A DNA stretch of 64,000 nucleotides from an uncultured Paracoccus sp. (GCA_934533075.1 CAKTBJ010000004.1:1-64000); one strand, 5' to 3'; counted from the stretch's first letter, positions 32,600-41,873 are shown. A program made the numbers and translations. The notes: generated by a model from the sequence alone, not told the origin.

Positions 32600-34861
32600 T
32601 CAGAAGCGATAGCGCAGCTTCAGCATGGCATTGCGGCCCGCCTGCACGTTGGCGAAGATGCCGACATGCGAGGCGTCATAGAGGTTTTCATCGAAGATGT
32701 TGTTGACGTTGAGCTGCAAGTCGGCCTGATCGTTGATCTTGTAGGTCGCCATCGCATCCACCCGCCATTGCGAGGGCAGCGCCGAGGTGTTCGCGGCATT
32801 CATGAACCGCTTGCCGGTATAGGTCGCGCCGCCGCCCACGGTCCAACGCTCGTCGATCCTGTAGGTGGTCCACAGCGCAAGGCTGTGCTTGGCGATATAG
32901 TGCATCTGGTTGCCGTCGGTCGAACCGTCGCCGCCGCCCTTGATGATCTCGGCATCGGTATAGGTATAGCCGACCGAGATCCCCCAGCGGTCGTCGATCT
33001 GCCCGTTCACGCCCAGCTCCACGCCCTGCGCCCGGTTGTGGCCGACCAGATCGACCTGCCCGGTGATCGGGTCGATGGTGCGGGCATTGGTCTTCTCGGT
33101 GCGGAACAGCGCCGCCGTGACGGCCAGTTGCCCGTCCATCAGGTCCCACTTGGTGCCCAGTTCGAACGCACGGGTCTTTTCGGGTTCCAGATTGGCGTTG
33201 TTGCCGGTCAGGGTGCAGGCCCCCGCCCCTTCCGAGCCGCCCGCCAGCGAGGCGCACATGCCCGAGGGGCTGGCCGAGGTGCCATAGGACAGATAGATCG
33301 ACCCGTTCGGCGCGGGCTTGTAGACGATGCCGGCCTGATAGCTCCAGATGTTGTCGCTGCGGCGCAGCGGCGTGTTGCCGCTCTGCTGGTCGACATCGAA
33401 CATCTCGTAGCGCGCGCCGAGGCTGAGCTGCCACTGTTCGTTGAACTTCATCGTGTCGAAGACATACAGCGACTTGCTGCGGGTGATCGTCGGCAGGCCG
33501 AAATCGGTATAGGTCATGCCCGTCATGTCGACGGGGGCATAGGGGTCCGGGTTGCGCCAGTCGGCGGGCGGGATGATGATCGTGTCCAGCGCGGTGCTGC
33601 CGGCCGGGAAGCTGATGCCGCCGCTGCGCAGCTTGTCGCGGCTGTATTCGAAGCCGAAGGCATAGTCGTGCTCGACCGCGCCGGTCACCGCCTCGCCGGA
33701 GAATCCCCAGCTGAAGCCCAGGGTGCGGTTGTCCCTGCGGCCCGTCCGCGTGGGGATCGCCAGCCCGGCCGCCGTAAAGTCGGGACGCGAGAAGATATAG
33801 GCCTGATCGCTGCCGAAATAGGAGAGCTGGGCATGGGTGCGGAAGCTGGGCGAGAACTCATGCTCCAGCTTCAGCGTGGCGTTGGTGTTGGTGTTCTCGC
33901 GGAAGTCGCGGGCATGCAGGCCGTAGAACTGCCGGTGATCGGCATCGCCATAGGGCAGGAAGGGATCGCTGGTGGTGCCGGTGCCGAAGCGGGTGTCGCC
34001 GGTCAGGTTCACGTAATTCTGGTTCGCCATCGGAATCCCCACGTCCGGGGTGCTGTCCGACTTGCTGCGATAGGCCCCGAAGCTGAGCCTGGTCGCCTCG
34101 CCCACCCGCGCGGTGAGGGCGGCGGCGATGCCGGTCTTGTCGTCCTGGATGCCGCCGCGGCCGGGCACCTCGGCATCCTGCCAGAACAGGTTGACCCGCC
34201 CCGCCGCATTCGCGCCCAGCTGGAAGTTGCTGTCCACCGTGGCGCGATACTGGCTGTCGGTGCCGACGCTGGCCGAGGCCTCGGTGAACTCCTCGCCGAT
34301 GCGGGCCTGCTTGGTCACCATGTTCAGCGAGCCGCCGGTGCCGCCCCGGCCCGAATAGGCGCCGCCCGGCCCCTTGACCAGCTCGATCTGTTCGATGTTG
34401 AACGCCTCGTAGCTGGTGCGGCCGAGGGTGCGCATGCCGTCGACCATCATGTCGGTCGAGGCTTCATAGCCGCGGATGAACGGGCGGTCGCCCATCGGGT
34501 TGCCGCCCTCGCCGGTGCCCAGCGTGACGCCCGGCGTGGTGCGCAGCACATCGTAGAGCGACGAGGCGCCCCGCTCCTCGATCTGGCGCTGGGTGATGAC
34601 CTGCACCGTGCGCGGCGTGTCCACCAGCGGCTGGGTCAGCTTGGTCGAGGAGGCCTCGCCGACGCTGTAGCTGGACCGCGCTTCGCCGCCCTGCTGGCCG
34701 GTGATGACGACGGTGTCCAGTTGCAGGGTGGCGGTGGAGTCGGCGGTCTGGGCCGCCGCCGGGCCGGTAACCGCAGCCGAGACCACCAGCGCCGGCAGCA
34801 GCCCCAGCGTCGGCTGGAAGCCCGCGCCCCTTGCCGGTGTCGTTGAAGATTTGGGCGTCAT
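32600..34861 (-). CDS. TonB-dependent siderophore receptor
   Basis: A 753-residue outer-membrane receptor. After a signal peptide (LLPALVVSAAVTGPAAAQ) comes a TonB-box-like segment (LDTVVITGQQ), then the plug (LVDTPRTVQVITQRQIEERG, LRTTPGVTLGTGEGGNPMGD, RPFIRGYEASTDMMVDGMRT) and a 22-strand barrel ending NVQAGRNAMLKLRYRF. The terminal Phe is the BAM signal. It resembles Fiu/PiuA-type catecholate receptors. The start at 34861 is supported by an AGGAG site. It is downstream of piuC-like and hydroxy-acid oxidase genes on the same strand with a 236-base gap, and is probably iron-regulated, though no clear Fur box was seen. Confidence 0.93.
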   Translation of the reverse strand: MTPKSSTTPARGAGFQPTLGLLPALVVSAAVTGPAAAQTADSTATLQLDTVVITGQQGGEARSSYSVGEASSTKLTQPLVDTPRTVQVITQRQIEERGASSLYDVLRTTPGVTLGTGEGGNPMGDRPFIRGYEASTDMMVDGMRTLGRTSYEAFNIEQIELVKGPGGAYSGRGGTGGSLNMVTKQARIGEEFTEASASVGTDSQYRATVDSNFQLGANAAGRVNLFWQDAEVPGRGGIQDDKTGIAAALTARVGEATRLSFGAYRSKSDSTPDVGIPMANQNYVNLTGDTRFGTGTTSDPFLPYGDADHRQFYGLHARDFRENTNTNATLKLEHEFSPSFRTHAQLSYFGSDQAYIFSRPDFTAAGLAIPTRTGRRDNRTLGFSWGFSGEAVTGAVEHDYAFGFEYSRDKLRSGGISFPAGSTALDTIIIPPADWRNPDPYAPVDMTGMTYTDFGLPTITRSKSLYVFDTMKFNEQWQLSLGARYEMFDVDQQSGNTPLRRSDNIWSYQAGIVYKPAPNGSIYLSYGTSASPSGMCASLAGGSEGAGACTLTGNNANLEPEKTRAFELGTKWDLMDGQLAVTAALFRTEKTNARTIDPITGQVDLVGHNRAQGVELGVNGQIDDRWGISVGYTYTDAEIIKGGGDGSTDGNQMHYIAKHSLALWTTYRIDERWTVGGGATYTGKRFMNAANTSALPSQWRVDAMATYKINDQADLQLNVNNIFDENLYDASHVGIFANVQAGRNAMLKLRYRF

Positions 34862-35097
34862 GGAGAACCGCTCCTGTCTCGATGAAAACAAAGCCCCCCT
34901 CGGATCGCGGTCCAGGGCGGCGATTTCTTGCTGGCGCGGTGGCGCTGGCTACACGGAAATAGGCGGAAATTCGCCTTGTCTGCTGCCCTTTTCGGGAATG
35001 CCGGCGGCAGGTGTCAAGCCGATACGGGCAGTGCCTGAGTGTTTTTCTGGGCTTCTGTGGCCCTATGTCTACAAATTCGGTCGGGAATGCCGTGCCC

Positions 35098-36189
35098 TCA
35101 GTCGGACCACAGCACGCTCCGGTTGATCCGGGCCAGGTTGGCGCATCCGGTCAGGGCCATCGCGACCTCCAGTTCGGCGCGCAGGATGGTCAGCATATGG
35201 GCCACCCCCGCCGCGCCGGCGACGGCCAGCGCATGGACCTGCGGCCGCCCGACCAGCACCGCCGAGGCGCCCAGCGCCAGCGCCTTCAGCACATCGGTCC
35301 CGCGCCGGATGCCGCCGTCGCACAGCAGCGGCACCCGTCCCGCGACCTGTGCCGCGACATGGGGCAGGATCTCGGCCGTGGCGGGCAGCGTGTCCAGCGC
35401 CCGCCCGCCGTGGTTCGAGACGATCAGCCCGTCCACCCCTAGCCCGATGGCGGTCTCGGCATCCTCGGCCGAGGTGATGCCCTTCAGCAGGATCGGCAGC
35501 CGGGTCCGGTCGCGCAGCCAGGCGATGTCCTCCCAGCGCGGCGCGCTGTCCAGAAGGCCCAGGAAGGCGGGGCTGCGGCCCGGCTCGCTGCGCAGTTGCG
35601 GCGGGCGGCAGCCGTCGAGGTTGACCGCGCGCAGTCCCTCGGGCAGGCGGAAGCCGGCGCGCTGCTCGATATTGCGCAGCCCGTTGACCGGCGCATCCAC
35701 CGTCACCACCAGCGCGCGATAGCCCGCCGCCTCGGCCCGCGCCACCAGCCGGTCGCTGTCCTCGCGATGGGGCTGCATGTAAAGCTGGAACCACAGCGGC
35801 CCTTGGGCACGGGCGGCGATCTCCTCCAGCGGCAGGCCGGATTGGGTCGAGACCACCATCAGCGCGCCCGCCGCCGCCGCGCCCAGCGCGGTGGCATGCT
35901 CGCCCTCGGGATGGGCCAGCGCGTGGAAGGCCACCGGGGCCAGCAGCAGCGGGTGCGGCAGCGCGAGGCCCAGCAGGTCCAGCGCGGTATCGGCGCCGCG
36001 CATGTCGGCCAGCACCCGCCCTTGCAGGCGGATCGCCTGCCATGCCGCGTCATTCGCCGCCGCCGTCAGCCCGTCCGCCCCCGCCCCGTCGATATAGGCG
36101 CGCACGGGCGCGGGCAGGCAGGCCGCCGCGTGGCGCGCGTAATCGCAAAGGGCGACGGTATCCGGCGGGATCGGGCCGGCTGCGGCCAT
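35098..36189 (-). CDS. FMN-dependent alpha-hydroxy-acid oxidase/dehydrogenase (LldD family)
   Basis: A 363-residue FMN enzyme of the glycolate oxidase/L-lactate dehydrogenase family: YIDGAGADGLTAAANDAAW, LLLAPVAFHALAHPEGE, ALVVTVDAPVNGLRN, LPILLKGI (FMN-contacting Lys), the active-site motif GLIVSNHGGRALD with catalytic His, and VPLLCDGGIRRGTDVLKALA. It oxidises an L-2-hydroxy acid. It starts at MAAAGPIPPD, overlapping the stop of the PiuC gene by one base (ATGA). Its position in an iron-uptake operon is notable: alpha-hydroxy acids are common siderophore parts, so it may act on a siderophore fragment. Confidence 0.9.
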   Translation of the reverse strand: MAAAGPIPPDTVALCDYARHAAACLPAPVRAYIDGAGADGLTAAANDAAWQAIRLQGRVLADMRGADTALDLLGLALPHPLLLAPVAFHALAHPEGEHATALGAAAAGALMVVSTQSGLPLEEIAARAQGPLWFQLYMQPHREDSDRLVARAEAAGYRALVVTVDAPVNGLRNIEQRAGFRLPEGLRAVNLDGCRPPQLRSEPGRSPAFLGLLDSAPRWEDIAWLRDRTRLPILLKGITSAEDAETAIGLGVDGLIVSNHGGRALDTLPATAEILPHVAAQVAGRVPLLCDGGIRRGTDVLKALALGASAVLVGRPQVHALAVAGAAGVAHMLTILRAELEVAMALTGCANLARINRSVLWSD

Positions 36190-36872
36190 CAGGTTTCGGC
36201 CCAGTGGCGGATCATGTTGTGATAATGCGCCGTCAGCGCCGTCACCGCCGGGTCGTCGTCGGGCAGCATCGCGCGGATGCGCTGGATCGAGCAATCCAGA
36301 TCATACAGCATATGCCGCTGCCAGTCGTCGCGCAGCATCGACTGCGCCCAGAAGAACGACCCCCAGCGCGAGCCGCGCGTCACCGGCGTCACCGAATGCA
36401 GCGAGGTCGCGGGATAGACCACCGCATGGCCGGCGGGCAGCTTGACCGCGTGCTGGCCGTAAGTGTCGTGCACGACCAGCTCGCCGCCATCGTAATCCTC
36501 GGGCGGGGTCAGGAAGATGGTGGTCGAGACATCGGTGCGGATGCGCTGCGCTGTGCCCGGAATGACCCGGATCGAGCCGTCGACATGCGCGCCGAAGGTC
36601 ATGCCCTCGTCATAGCGGTTGAACATCGGCGGCAGGATATGCAGCGGCAGCGCGGCCGAGGTATAGATCGGGTTCCGGCCCAGCGCGCGCAGGACGATAT
36701 TGGCCAGCTCGCGCCCCTCGGGGCTGTCCACGGGGACCTGGAGGTTGTTCTTGACCTTGGCGGCCTGATCGCCCGCCGTCATCCGGCCATCGACCCAGTT
36801 CGTGCTTTCAAGGACTTGACGGATATAGCCGACCTCTTCCGGGGTCAGCAGATCGGGGATGGTGACCAGCAT
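36189..36872 (-). CDS. piuC: Fe(II)/2-oxoglutarate dioxygenase, PiuC/PKHD type
   Basis: A 227-residue protein of the PiuC family: MLVTIPDLLTPEEVGYIRQ, NWVDGRMTAGDQAAKVKNN, iron ligands in FGAHVDGS (His-x-Asp) and the distal His in TSLHSVTPVTRGSR with its co-substrate Arg. Length equals the family norm. piuC genes are usually next to TonB siderophore receptors and iron-regulated; they are linked to uptake of siderophore-like compounds and siderophore-drug conjugates. Here it is first in a three-gene set with an alpha-hydroxy-acid oxidase and the receptor. Confidence 0.93.
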   Translation of the reverse strand: MLVTIPDLLTPEEVGYIRQVLESTNWVDGRMTAGDQAAKVKNNLQVPVDSPEGRELANIVLRALGRNPIYTSAALPLHILPPMFNRYDEGMTFGAHVDGSIRVIPGTAQRIRTDVSTTIFLTPPEDYDGGELVVHDTYGQHAVKLPAGHAVVYPATSLHSVTPVTRGSRWGSFFWAQSMLRDDWQRHMLYDLDCSIQRIRAMLPDDDPAVTALTAHYHNMIRHWAET

Positions 36873-37407
36873 GGGACTCTCGGCATGTTGCGTTTCCGGG
36901 CGCGAACCTAGAGCGTGGGGGACAGAAAGTTAAGTGTTTTTATCGGAATTGAATGCCGCAGGCCGGCGCGGTCGCCGGGATTCTCGGCGGCATGAGTGGC
37001 GTTTCGCAGCCCGGCCGGGCCGATGCCGGCGGCGTCGGCGGCACCGATCACGCGGCTGCCCTGGCGTCATCCGCGATGACGCGCGGCACGGCCTTGGCCT
37101 GCACCGGGGGGCTTGCGACCGCCGCGGATCGGCCCGCCGTGCGTGTCGCGTTGCCTTACCACCTTGCGGTTACAGGTCGGGCCGCCTGCGGATTTGCCCT
37201 TCGCGACATGGCACGGATGCCGCGATGGTTCCTCGCGGCAGGGTCGCGAGTCCGTCGTCCCGGCGGGACCGATATGAATCTCCGGCACCTGGCCGTTGAG
37301 CGGCAGGCGCCGGCGGATCGTCGCGGGGGCGGCATGGTTGCAGGACAGCCGGCGGCCTGCATCCCGCACCCGGCGGCGGACAGGGGGGCGCGTGCCGCGC
37401 GTCCCGC
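36873..37407. other. Intergenic region upstream of piuC
   Basis: About 535 bases between two minus-strand genes. The first ~80 bases beyond piuC are locally AT-richer (AAAGTTAAGTGTTTTTATCGG near 36925-36945) and probably hold the piuC promoter. The remainder contains only overlapping frames without family resemblance. Confidence 0.5.
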
Positions 37408-38169
37408 TCAGGTCGCCCCCGAGGCCGCGCGCGGCGCGGCACGGCGCCGGGGATGTTCCGATTCGGCGTCGAAGACCCGCATCAGCGCGTCCTTGATCGC
37501 CGCCTGAACCGCCGTCACCGTCATGGCGATATGCTGTTGCAGCAAGGCGGCGCCGGTGGCCGCATCGCGCCGCATCGCCGCCTCCACGAAGGCGGTGTGC
37601 ATCTCGATCTGGTTGGGAGCGTGCGAGGGATGCTCGATCTGCACCCGCCGGATGAAACGGATGCGGGCATTGATCGCACGCAGCTGGTTGACCAGTTCGG
37701 GGTTGCCCGAACGCTCGGCGATCATCAGGTGAAGGGTCTCGTCCAGCTCCAGGATCTCGTCCACCGGGCGCGTGGCATAGCCCTGCACGGCCGCCTGCCA
37801 GAAGGCGTTCAACTCCTGCAACTGGCTGTCCTCGGCGCGCTCGCACATCAGGCGGAAGGCGGCGCATTCGATGATCTGGCGCAATTCGTAAAGGTCGAGG
37901 ATGCCGTCCGTCGACAGGCTGCGCACGAAGAAGCCGCGATTGGGGCGCAGGGTGACGAACCCTTCCGAGGCCAGCCGGTTCAGCGCCTCGCGGACCGGCG
38001 TGCGCGACACCCCCATCGACTGGGCGAGGTGCATTTCGTTGACGCGGCTTTCCGGGTGCAGGTGAAACTCGACCAGAAGCCTGCGGATCTCGCGATAGAC
38101 CCGCTCGCTGCTGTCGGCGGGGCGCCGGACCTCGTCGGGCTTGGCTGGCGTGGTCAGGGCGTCGGTCAT
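37408..38169 (-). CDS. GntR-family regulator (FCD), candidate regulator of the 16-gene operon
   Basis: A 253-residue regulator: winged helix (RVYREIRRLLVEFHLHPESR, then EMHLAQSMGVSRTPVREALN, wing LRPNRGFFVRSL) and FCD domain (ILDLYELRQIIECAAFRLMC, ELDETLHLMIAERSGNPELV). The tail is basic. It is divergent from the ProC-like reductase. The spacer carries AAGTGTATAC, related to sites before the operon at 39904 and the LIV operon, so it is the best local candidate for controlling all three units. Confidence 0.9.
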   Translation of the reverse strand: MTDALTTPAKPDEVRRPADSSERVYREIRRLLVEFHLHPESRVNEMHLAQSMGVSRTPVREALNRLASEGFVTLRPNRGFFVRSLSTDGILDLYELRQIIECAAFRLMCERAEDSQLQELNAFWQAAVQGYATRPVDEILELDETLHLMIAERSGNPELVNQLRAINARIRFIRRVQIEHPSHAPNQIEMHTAFVEAAMRRDAATGAALLQQHIAMTVTAVQAAIKDALMRVFDAESEHPRRRAAPRAASGAT

Positions 38170-38221
38170 CGGTCCTCCGGGACGGGCTGGGTTTCGGACC
38201 TGTCATCCGCATGCTGTGCAG

Positions 38222-38235
38222 TTTAGTATACACTT
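38222..38235. promoter_or_regulatory. Operator-like site in the GntR/ProC-like divergent promoter
   Basis: On the minus strand the 14-mer reads AAGTGTATACTAAA, containing the palindrome GTATAC (38226-38231). Nine of 14 positions match the stronger site at 39856-39869. It lies between the divergent start codons at 38169 and 38286, as expected for an autoregulating GntR protein. Confidence 0.5.
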
Positions 38236-38285
38236 GTAGGGCATTATCCAAGTATCGGGGCGGCGTTGTGACACGGAGGCACGGG

Positions 38286-39047
38286 ATGCGCATCGGGGTG
38301 ATCGGCGTCGGGCATCTGGCGGCGACGGTGCTGGACGGGTGGCGGCGCTCGGGTCTGGGCGCCGGTTCCGTGGTGCTGTCCCCGCGCGGCAAGGCGCGGG
38401 CGCTGGCCGAGGCGCATGGCTATGCCGTCGCCGCCGACAATGCCGATCTGGTGCGGTGCGCGGATGTGGTGCTGCTGGCGGTTCGGCCCGGCGATGCGGC
38501 GGCGGCGGTGGCCGGGCTGCCGTGGCGGGCGGGGCAGGTGCTGCTGTCGGCCTGCGCCGGGGTGCCGAATGCGGCGCTGGCGGCCGCCGCGCCGGGTGCG
38601 CGGGTCTGCCGGATCATGCCGCTGACCGCCGCCGGCATCGGCGCCAGCCCGATCCCCTGCTTTCCGGCCCCGGATGCGGTGATGCCGCTGCTGGAACGCC
38701 TCGGGCCGGTGATCCCGCTGACCTGCGAGGCGGATTTCGAGACCGCCACCGTCAGCGCCGCGGTCTATGGCTGGGCGCTGTCGCTGATCGGCACCAGCAT
38801 CGACTGGGCCGTCGCCCGCGGCCTGCCGCCCGAGGCCGCGCGGCAGTTGACCGGCGCGACCTTCTCCGCCGCGGGCCGGATGGCGTGCGAGCCGGGGGCC
38901 GATCTGGGTGTCCTGCTTTCGGAACTGGTGACGCCGGGCGGCATCACCGAACGCGGCTTGCAGGTGCTGGAGGCCGGGCAGGTGGCGCAAAGCTGGCAGG
39001 CGGCCTCGCGCGCGGTGCTGGACAGGCTGACCGGGACCGGCGGCTGA
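38286..39047 (+). CDS. Pyrroline-5-carboxylate reductase-like NAD(P)-dependent enzyme
   Basis: A 253-residue protein. The Rossmann start MRIGVIGVGHLAATVLDGWR, SPRGKARALAEAHG, ADVVLLAVRPGDAAAAVAGL and RIMPLTAAGIGASPI correspond to ProC-type reductases. The C-terminal dimerisation domain includes ELVTPGGITERGLQVLE, like the family's TPGG-T--GL. In ProC this segment lines the imine-binding site. The usual P-N motif (CMPNTPA) is replaced by IMPLTA, so the substrate may not be pyrroline-5-carboxylate. It is divergent from the GntR regulator and convergent with the SDR. It suggests imine or ketone reduction in the pathway. Confidence 0.8.
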   Translation: MRIGVIGVGHLAATVLDGWRRSGLGAGSVVLSPRGKARALAEAHGYAVAADNADLVRCADVVLLAVRPGDAAAAVAGLPWRAGQVLLSACAGVPNAALAAAAPGARVCRIMPLTAAGIGASPIPCFPAPDAVMPLLERLGPVIPLTCEADFETATVSAAVYGWALSLIGTSIDWAVARGLPPEAARQLTGATFSAAGRMACEPGADLGVLLSELVTPGGITERGLQVLEAGQVAQSWQAASRAVLDRLTGTGG

Positions 39048-39050
39048 GCC

Positions 39051-39803
39051 TTACCACGCCGTCATGCCGCCATCGACCACCATCACCGAGCCGGTGGCAT
39101 AGGAGGAGGCATCGCTTGCCAGCCACAGGATGGCGCGGGCGATCTCGACGGGCCGGGCGGTGCGGCCCATCGGCGCGCGGGCGTTCAGGGCGGCCACGAA
39201 GCCCTCCGGGTCGGGATGGCCCGCCAGCATGTCGTCGAAATAGCTTGACCAGGTGGTGCCCGGCGCCACGGCATTGACGCGGATGCCGGCGGCGGCGTGA
39301 TCCAGCGCCATCGCCCGCGTCAGCGCCGCCACCGCGCCCTTGGAGGCCACATAGGCCGCCCGGTCCGCCAGCCCGACAAGGGCCGCGTTCGACGCGGTGT
39401 TGACGATCACCCCGCCGCCCTGCGCCTCCATCAGCGGGATCACGGCGCGCGAGCACAGATAGACCCCCCTGACGTTCACCGCCATCAGCGCGTCCCAATC
39501 GGCTTCCTTGGTGGTGGTGACGCTGCCCCGGATGCCATAGCCGGCATTGTTCACCAGAATGTCGATGCGCCCGAAGCCGGCCCTGGCCGCCTCGACCATG
39601 CCCGCCACATCCGCCGACCGCGACACGTCGCCCGCCACCGCCAGCGCCTGCGGGCCGATCGCCCCGGCGACCAGCCGGGCGCGCGCGCCGTCGCGATCCG
39701 CCACTACCACCTGCGCGCCCTCCTGCGCGAACAGCCGCGCCGTCGCCTCGCCGATCCCCGCGCCCGCGCCGGTAATCAGCGCCGTCCTGCCCTCAAGCTG
39801 CAT
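39051..39803 (-). CDS. Short-chain dehydrogenase/reductase
   Basis: A 250-residue classical SDR starting at MQLEGRTALITGAGAGIGEA, with DILVNNAGYGIRGSVTTTKE, catalytic Ser in NTASNAA, YVASK (Tyr and Lys), AVAPGTTWSSYFDDM and the C-terminal YATGSVMVVDGGMTAW. The start at 39803 is chosen over a longer frame because the Rossmann strand begins there. It ends 3 bases from the ProC-like gene (convergent) and is divergent from the 16-gene operon, sharing its promoter region. The role is probably oxidation or reduction of a pathway intermediate. Confidence 0.9.
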   Translation of the reverse strand: MQLEGRTALITGAGAGIGEATARLFAQEGAQVVVADRDGARARLVAGAIGPQALAVAGDVSRSADVAGMVEAARAGFGRIDILVNNAGYGIRGSVTTTKEADWDALMAVNVRGVYLCSRAVIPLMEAQGGGVIVNTASNAALVGLADRAAYVASKGAVAALTRAMALDHAAAGIRVNAVAPGTTWSSYFDDMLAGHPDPEGFVAALNARAPMGRTARPVEIARAILWLASDASSYATGSVMVVDGGMTAW

Positions 39804-39853
39804 CCCGCCCCCTCCGTCTGCGCCCTCAGCACGGCACTCGAAATATCCCCTTG

Positions 39854-39869
39854 TCAAGTGTCTACACTT
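39854..39869. promoter_or_regulatory. Operator-like dyad in front of the 16-gene operon
   Basis: AAGTGT-CT-ACACTT (39856-39869) is a perfect 6-base inverted repeat preceded by TC. The longer string TCAAGTGTCTACA (39854-39866) recurs with one change upstream of the LIV operon (62900-62912). It lies in the divergent spacer between the SDR (39803) and the E1-alpha ATG (39904), a suitable place for a GntR operator. Confidence 0.6.
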
Positions 39870-39903
39870 TTGCATTAGATTGCCGAAACAGGGCAGGGAT
39901 GAC

Positions 39904-40887
39904 ATGCGCAACGAGCCTTCGACCGAGGATCATCTGGAGATGCTGCGCCGCATGCTGCTGGTCCGGCATCTGGAGGAGGGGCTGGGCGCCCTGCACAAGG
40001 AGGGGCGCACGCGCGGTCCCATCCACCGCTGCGACGGGCAGGAGGCCGTGGGTATCGGCGCCATGTCCGCGCTGCAACCCGGCGACAAGGCGGCGACCAC
40101 GCATCGCGGCCATGCGGTCTATGTCGGCAAGGGCATGCAGATGCGCCCGATCATCGCGGAAATTCTCGGCCGCGCCACCGGCTCCTGCGCGGGCCGGGCG
40201 GGGCATATGCTGATCGCGGATGCCAGCAAGGGGCTGATCGGCGGCAATGCCATCGTCGGCGCCGGCATTCCGGCGGCGGCGGGCATGGCGCTGTCGGCGC
40301 AGATCATGGGCACCGATTCGGTTGCCGTCTGCGTCTTCGGCGACGGCGCCGCCCAGACCGGCATCTGGCACGAGACCATGAACATGGCCGCCCTGTGGAA
40401 GCTGCCGATGGTCTTCGTGCTGGAGCACAACCAGTTCGGCCTCACGGTGCCGACCCATGTGCAAAGCCCGGTCGATGACCTGTCGATCCGCGCCGCCGGC
40501 TATGGCATCCCTTCGGTGATCGTGGACGGCAACGACGTGGTGGCCGTGCATCGCGCCGTGGCCGACATGGCGGCGCGGGCGCGGCGCGGCGACGGTCCGG
40601 GCTTTGTCGAGTGCAAGACCTATCGGATCGAGGGGTTCTCGACCTCGGACATGGGCGGCTATCAGGACCCCGAGGATATCCGCCGCTGGAAGGAGCGCGA
40701 CCCGATCCGGTTGTCCATCCAGGCCCTGCTGCCCGAGGTCGGGCAGGCGCGCATCGACACCCTGCTGGCCGAGGCCGAGGCCGAGGTGAAGCTGGCCTTC
40801 GACGCCGCGCTGTCCGATCCCTTCCCGGAATTCGCCTATGACGAGGCTTGCGCGCCCTATTCCGGCGCCATGCAGGGGGTGAACTGA
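39904..40887 (+). CDS. Thiamine-dependent 2-oxo acid/acetoin dehydrogenase E1 alpha subunit
   Basis: A 327-residue protein of the E1-alpha family (AcoA/PdhA): MLLVRHLEEGLGALHKEGR, HRGHAVYVGKGM, GHMLIADASKGLIGGNAIVG, and the thiamine-diphosphate/Mg motif starting GDGAAQTGIWHETMNMAALW near residue 146 and ending in EHNQ. The beta subunit follows after one base. With the AcoC-type E2 downstream, the complex most resembles acetoin dehydrogenase, which cleaves a hydroxyketone to an aldehyde and acyl-CoA. No E3 (lipoamide dehydrogenase) gene is in the operon, so a housekeeping one would be used. Substrate inferred, not seen. Confidence 0.9.
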   Translation: MRNEPSTEDHLEMLRRMLLVRHLEEGLGALHKEGRTRGPIHRCDGQEAVGIGAMSALQPGDKAATTHRGHAVYVGKGMQMRPIIAEILGRATGSCAGRAGHMLIADASKGLIGGNAIVGAGIPAAAGMALSAQIMGTDSVAVCVFGDGAAQTGIWHETMNMAALWKLPMVFVLEHNQFGLTVPTHVQSPVDDLSIRAAGYGIPSVIVDGNDVVAVHRAVADMAARARRGDGPGFVECKTYRIEGFSTSDMGGYQDPEDIRRWKERDPIRLSIQALLPEVGQARIDTLLAEAEAEVKLAFDAALSDPFPEFAYDEACAPYSGAMQGVN

Positions 40888-40888
40888 C

Positions 40889-41863
40889 ATGGCCAGGATG
40901 CGATATGCCGAGGCGCTGAACCTTGCCCTGCGCGAGGAGATGGCGGCCGACCCGTCCGTCTTCCTGTTCGGCGAGGACGTGGGCCGCTATGGCGGTGTGT
41001 TCAAGGTGTCCAGGGGCTTGCAGGAGGAGTTCGGCGAAGCCCGCGTCCGCGATACGCCGATCTCCGAACAGGCGCTGACCGCGATGGCGGTGACGGCGGC
41101 GATGACCGGCACCCGCCCGGTGCTGGAAATCATGTATGCCGATTTCCTGCCGCTGACGCTGGATGCGCTCATCAATCAGGCGTCGATCTACAATTACATC
41201 TGGGACGGACAGGTCAGGATGCCGCTGGTCCTGCGCACGCAGGGCGGCGGCGGGGCCGGCGCGGGCGCGCAGCATTCCAAGGTGCTGGACGGGCTGGTGG
41301 CGCATATACCGGGGCTGAAGGTGGTGGCGCCGGTGACGCCGGCCGATGCGCGCGGCATGCTGCGTTCCGCCATCCGCGACGACCAGCCGGTGGTCTTCAT
41401 GGAGCACAAGCTGCTTTACAACCTGCGCGACGAGGTGCCCGAGGACCTGCATTATGTCCCCCTCGGCAAGGCGCGCATGGTCGTGGAGGGGCGCGACGTG
41501 TCGATCTTCGCCACCTCGAAGATGGTGATCGAGGCCGAGAAGGCGGCGGAACTGCTGGCCGCCGACGGGGTGTCGGCCGAGGTGATCGACCTGCGCAGCC
41601 TGCGGCCGCTGGACCTCGACGCGATCCGGGCTTCCGTGGGCAAGACCAACCACGCCGTGGTGGTCAACGAGGGCTGGGGCTTCTGCGGCTATGCGGCCGA
41701 GCTGTCGGCGACGATCATGGACCATTGCTTCGACGACCTGGATGCGCCGGTGGCGCGGGTGACGCTGCCCGACATGCCGATCCCCTATTCCGAGCCGCTG
41801 GAAACCGCCATGCTGCCCAATGCCGCCAAGATCCGCGCCGCCGCGCTGCGGATTCTGGCCTGA
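40889..41863 (+). CDS. 2-oxo acid/acetoin dehydrogenase E1 beta subunit
   Basis: A 324-residue transketolase-like subunit: MRYAEALNLALREEMAADPS, FLFGEDVGRYGGVFKVSRGL, RVRDTPISEQALTAMAV, EIMYADFLPLTLDALINQAS and PDMPIPYSEPLETAMLPN. This matches AcoB/PdhB in order and length. It combines with the alpha subunit to form the thiamine-dependent E1 heterotetramer. It is separated from its neighbours by 1 and 10 bases. Confidence 0.92.
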   Translation: MARMRYAEALNLALREEMAADPSVFLFGEDVGRYGGVFKVSRGLQEEFGEARVRDTPISEQALTAMAVTAAMTGTRPVLEIMYADFLPLTLDALINQASIYNYIWDGQVRMPLVLRTQGGGGAGAGAQHSKVLDGLVAHIPGLKVVAPVTPADARGMLRSAIRDDQPVVFMEHKLLYNLRDEVPEDLHYVPLGKARMVVEGRDVSIFATSKMVIEAEKAAELLAADGVSAEVIDLRSLRPLDLDAIRASVGKTNHAVVVNEGWGFCGYAAELSATIMDHCFDDLDAPVARVTLPDMPIPYSEPLETAMLPNAAKIRAAALRILA

Positions 41864-41873
41864 GGGGGCGGGT

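Noticed and set aside
34862..36960. Fur box in front of the siderophore receptor or piuC
   Set aside because: No GATAATGATAATCATTATC-like dyad could be found. Iron control is inferred from gene content only.
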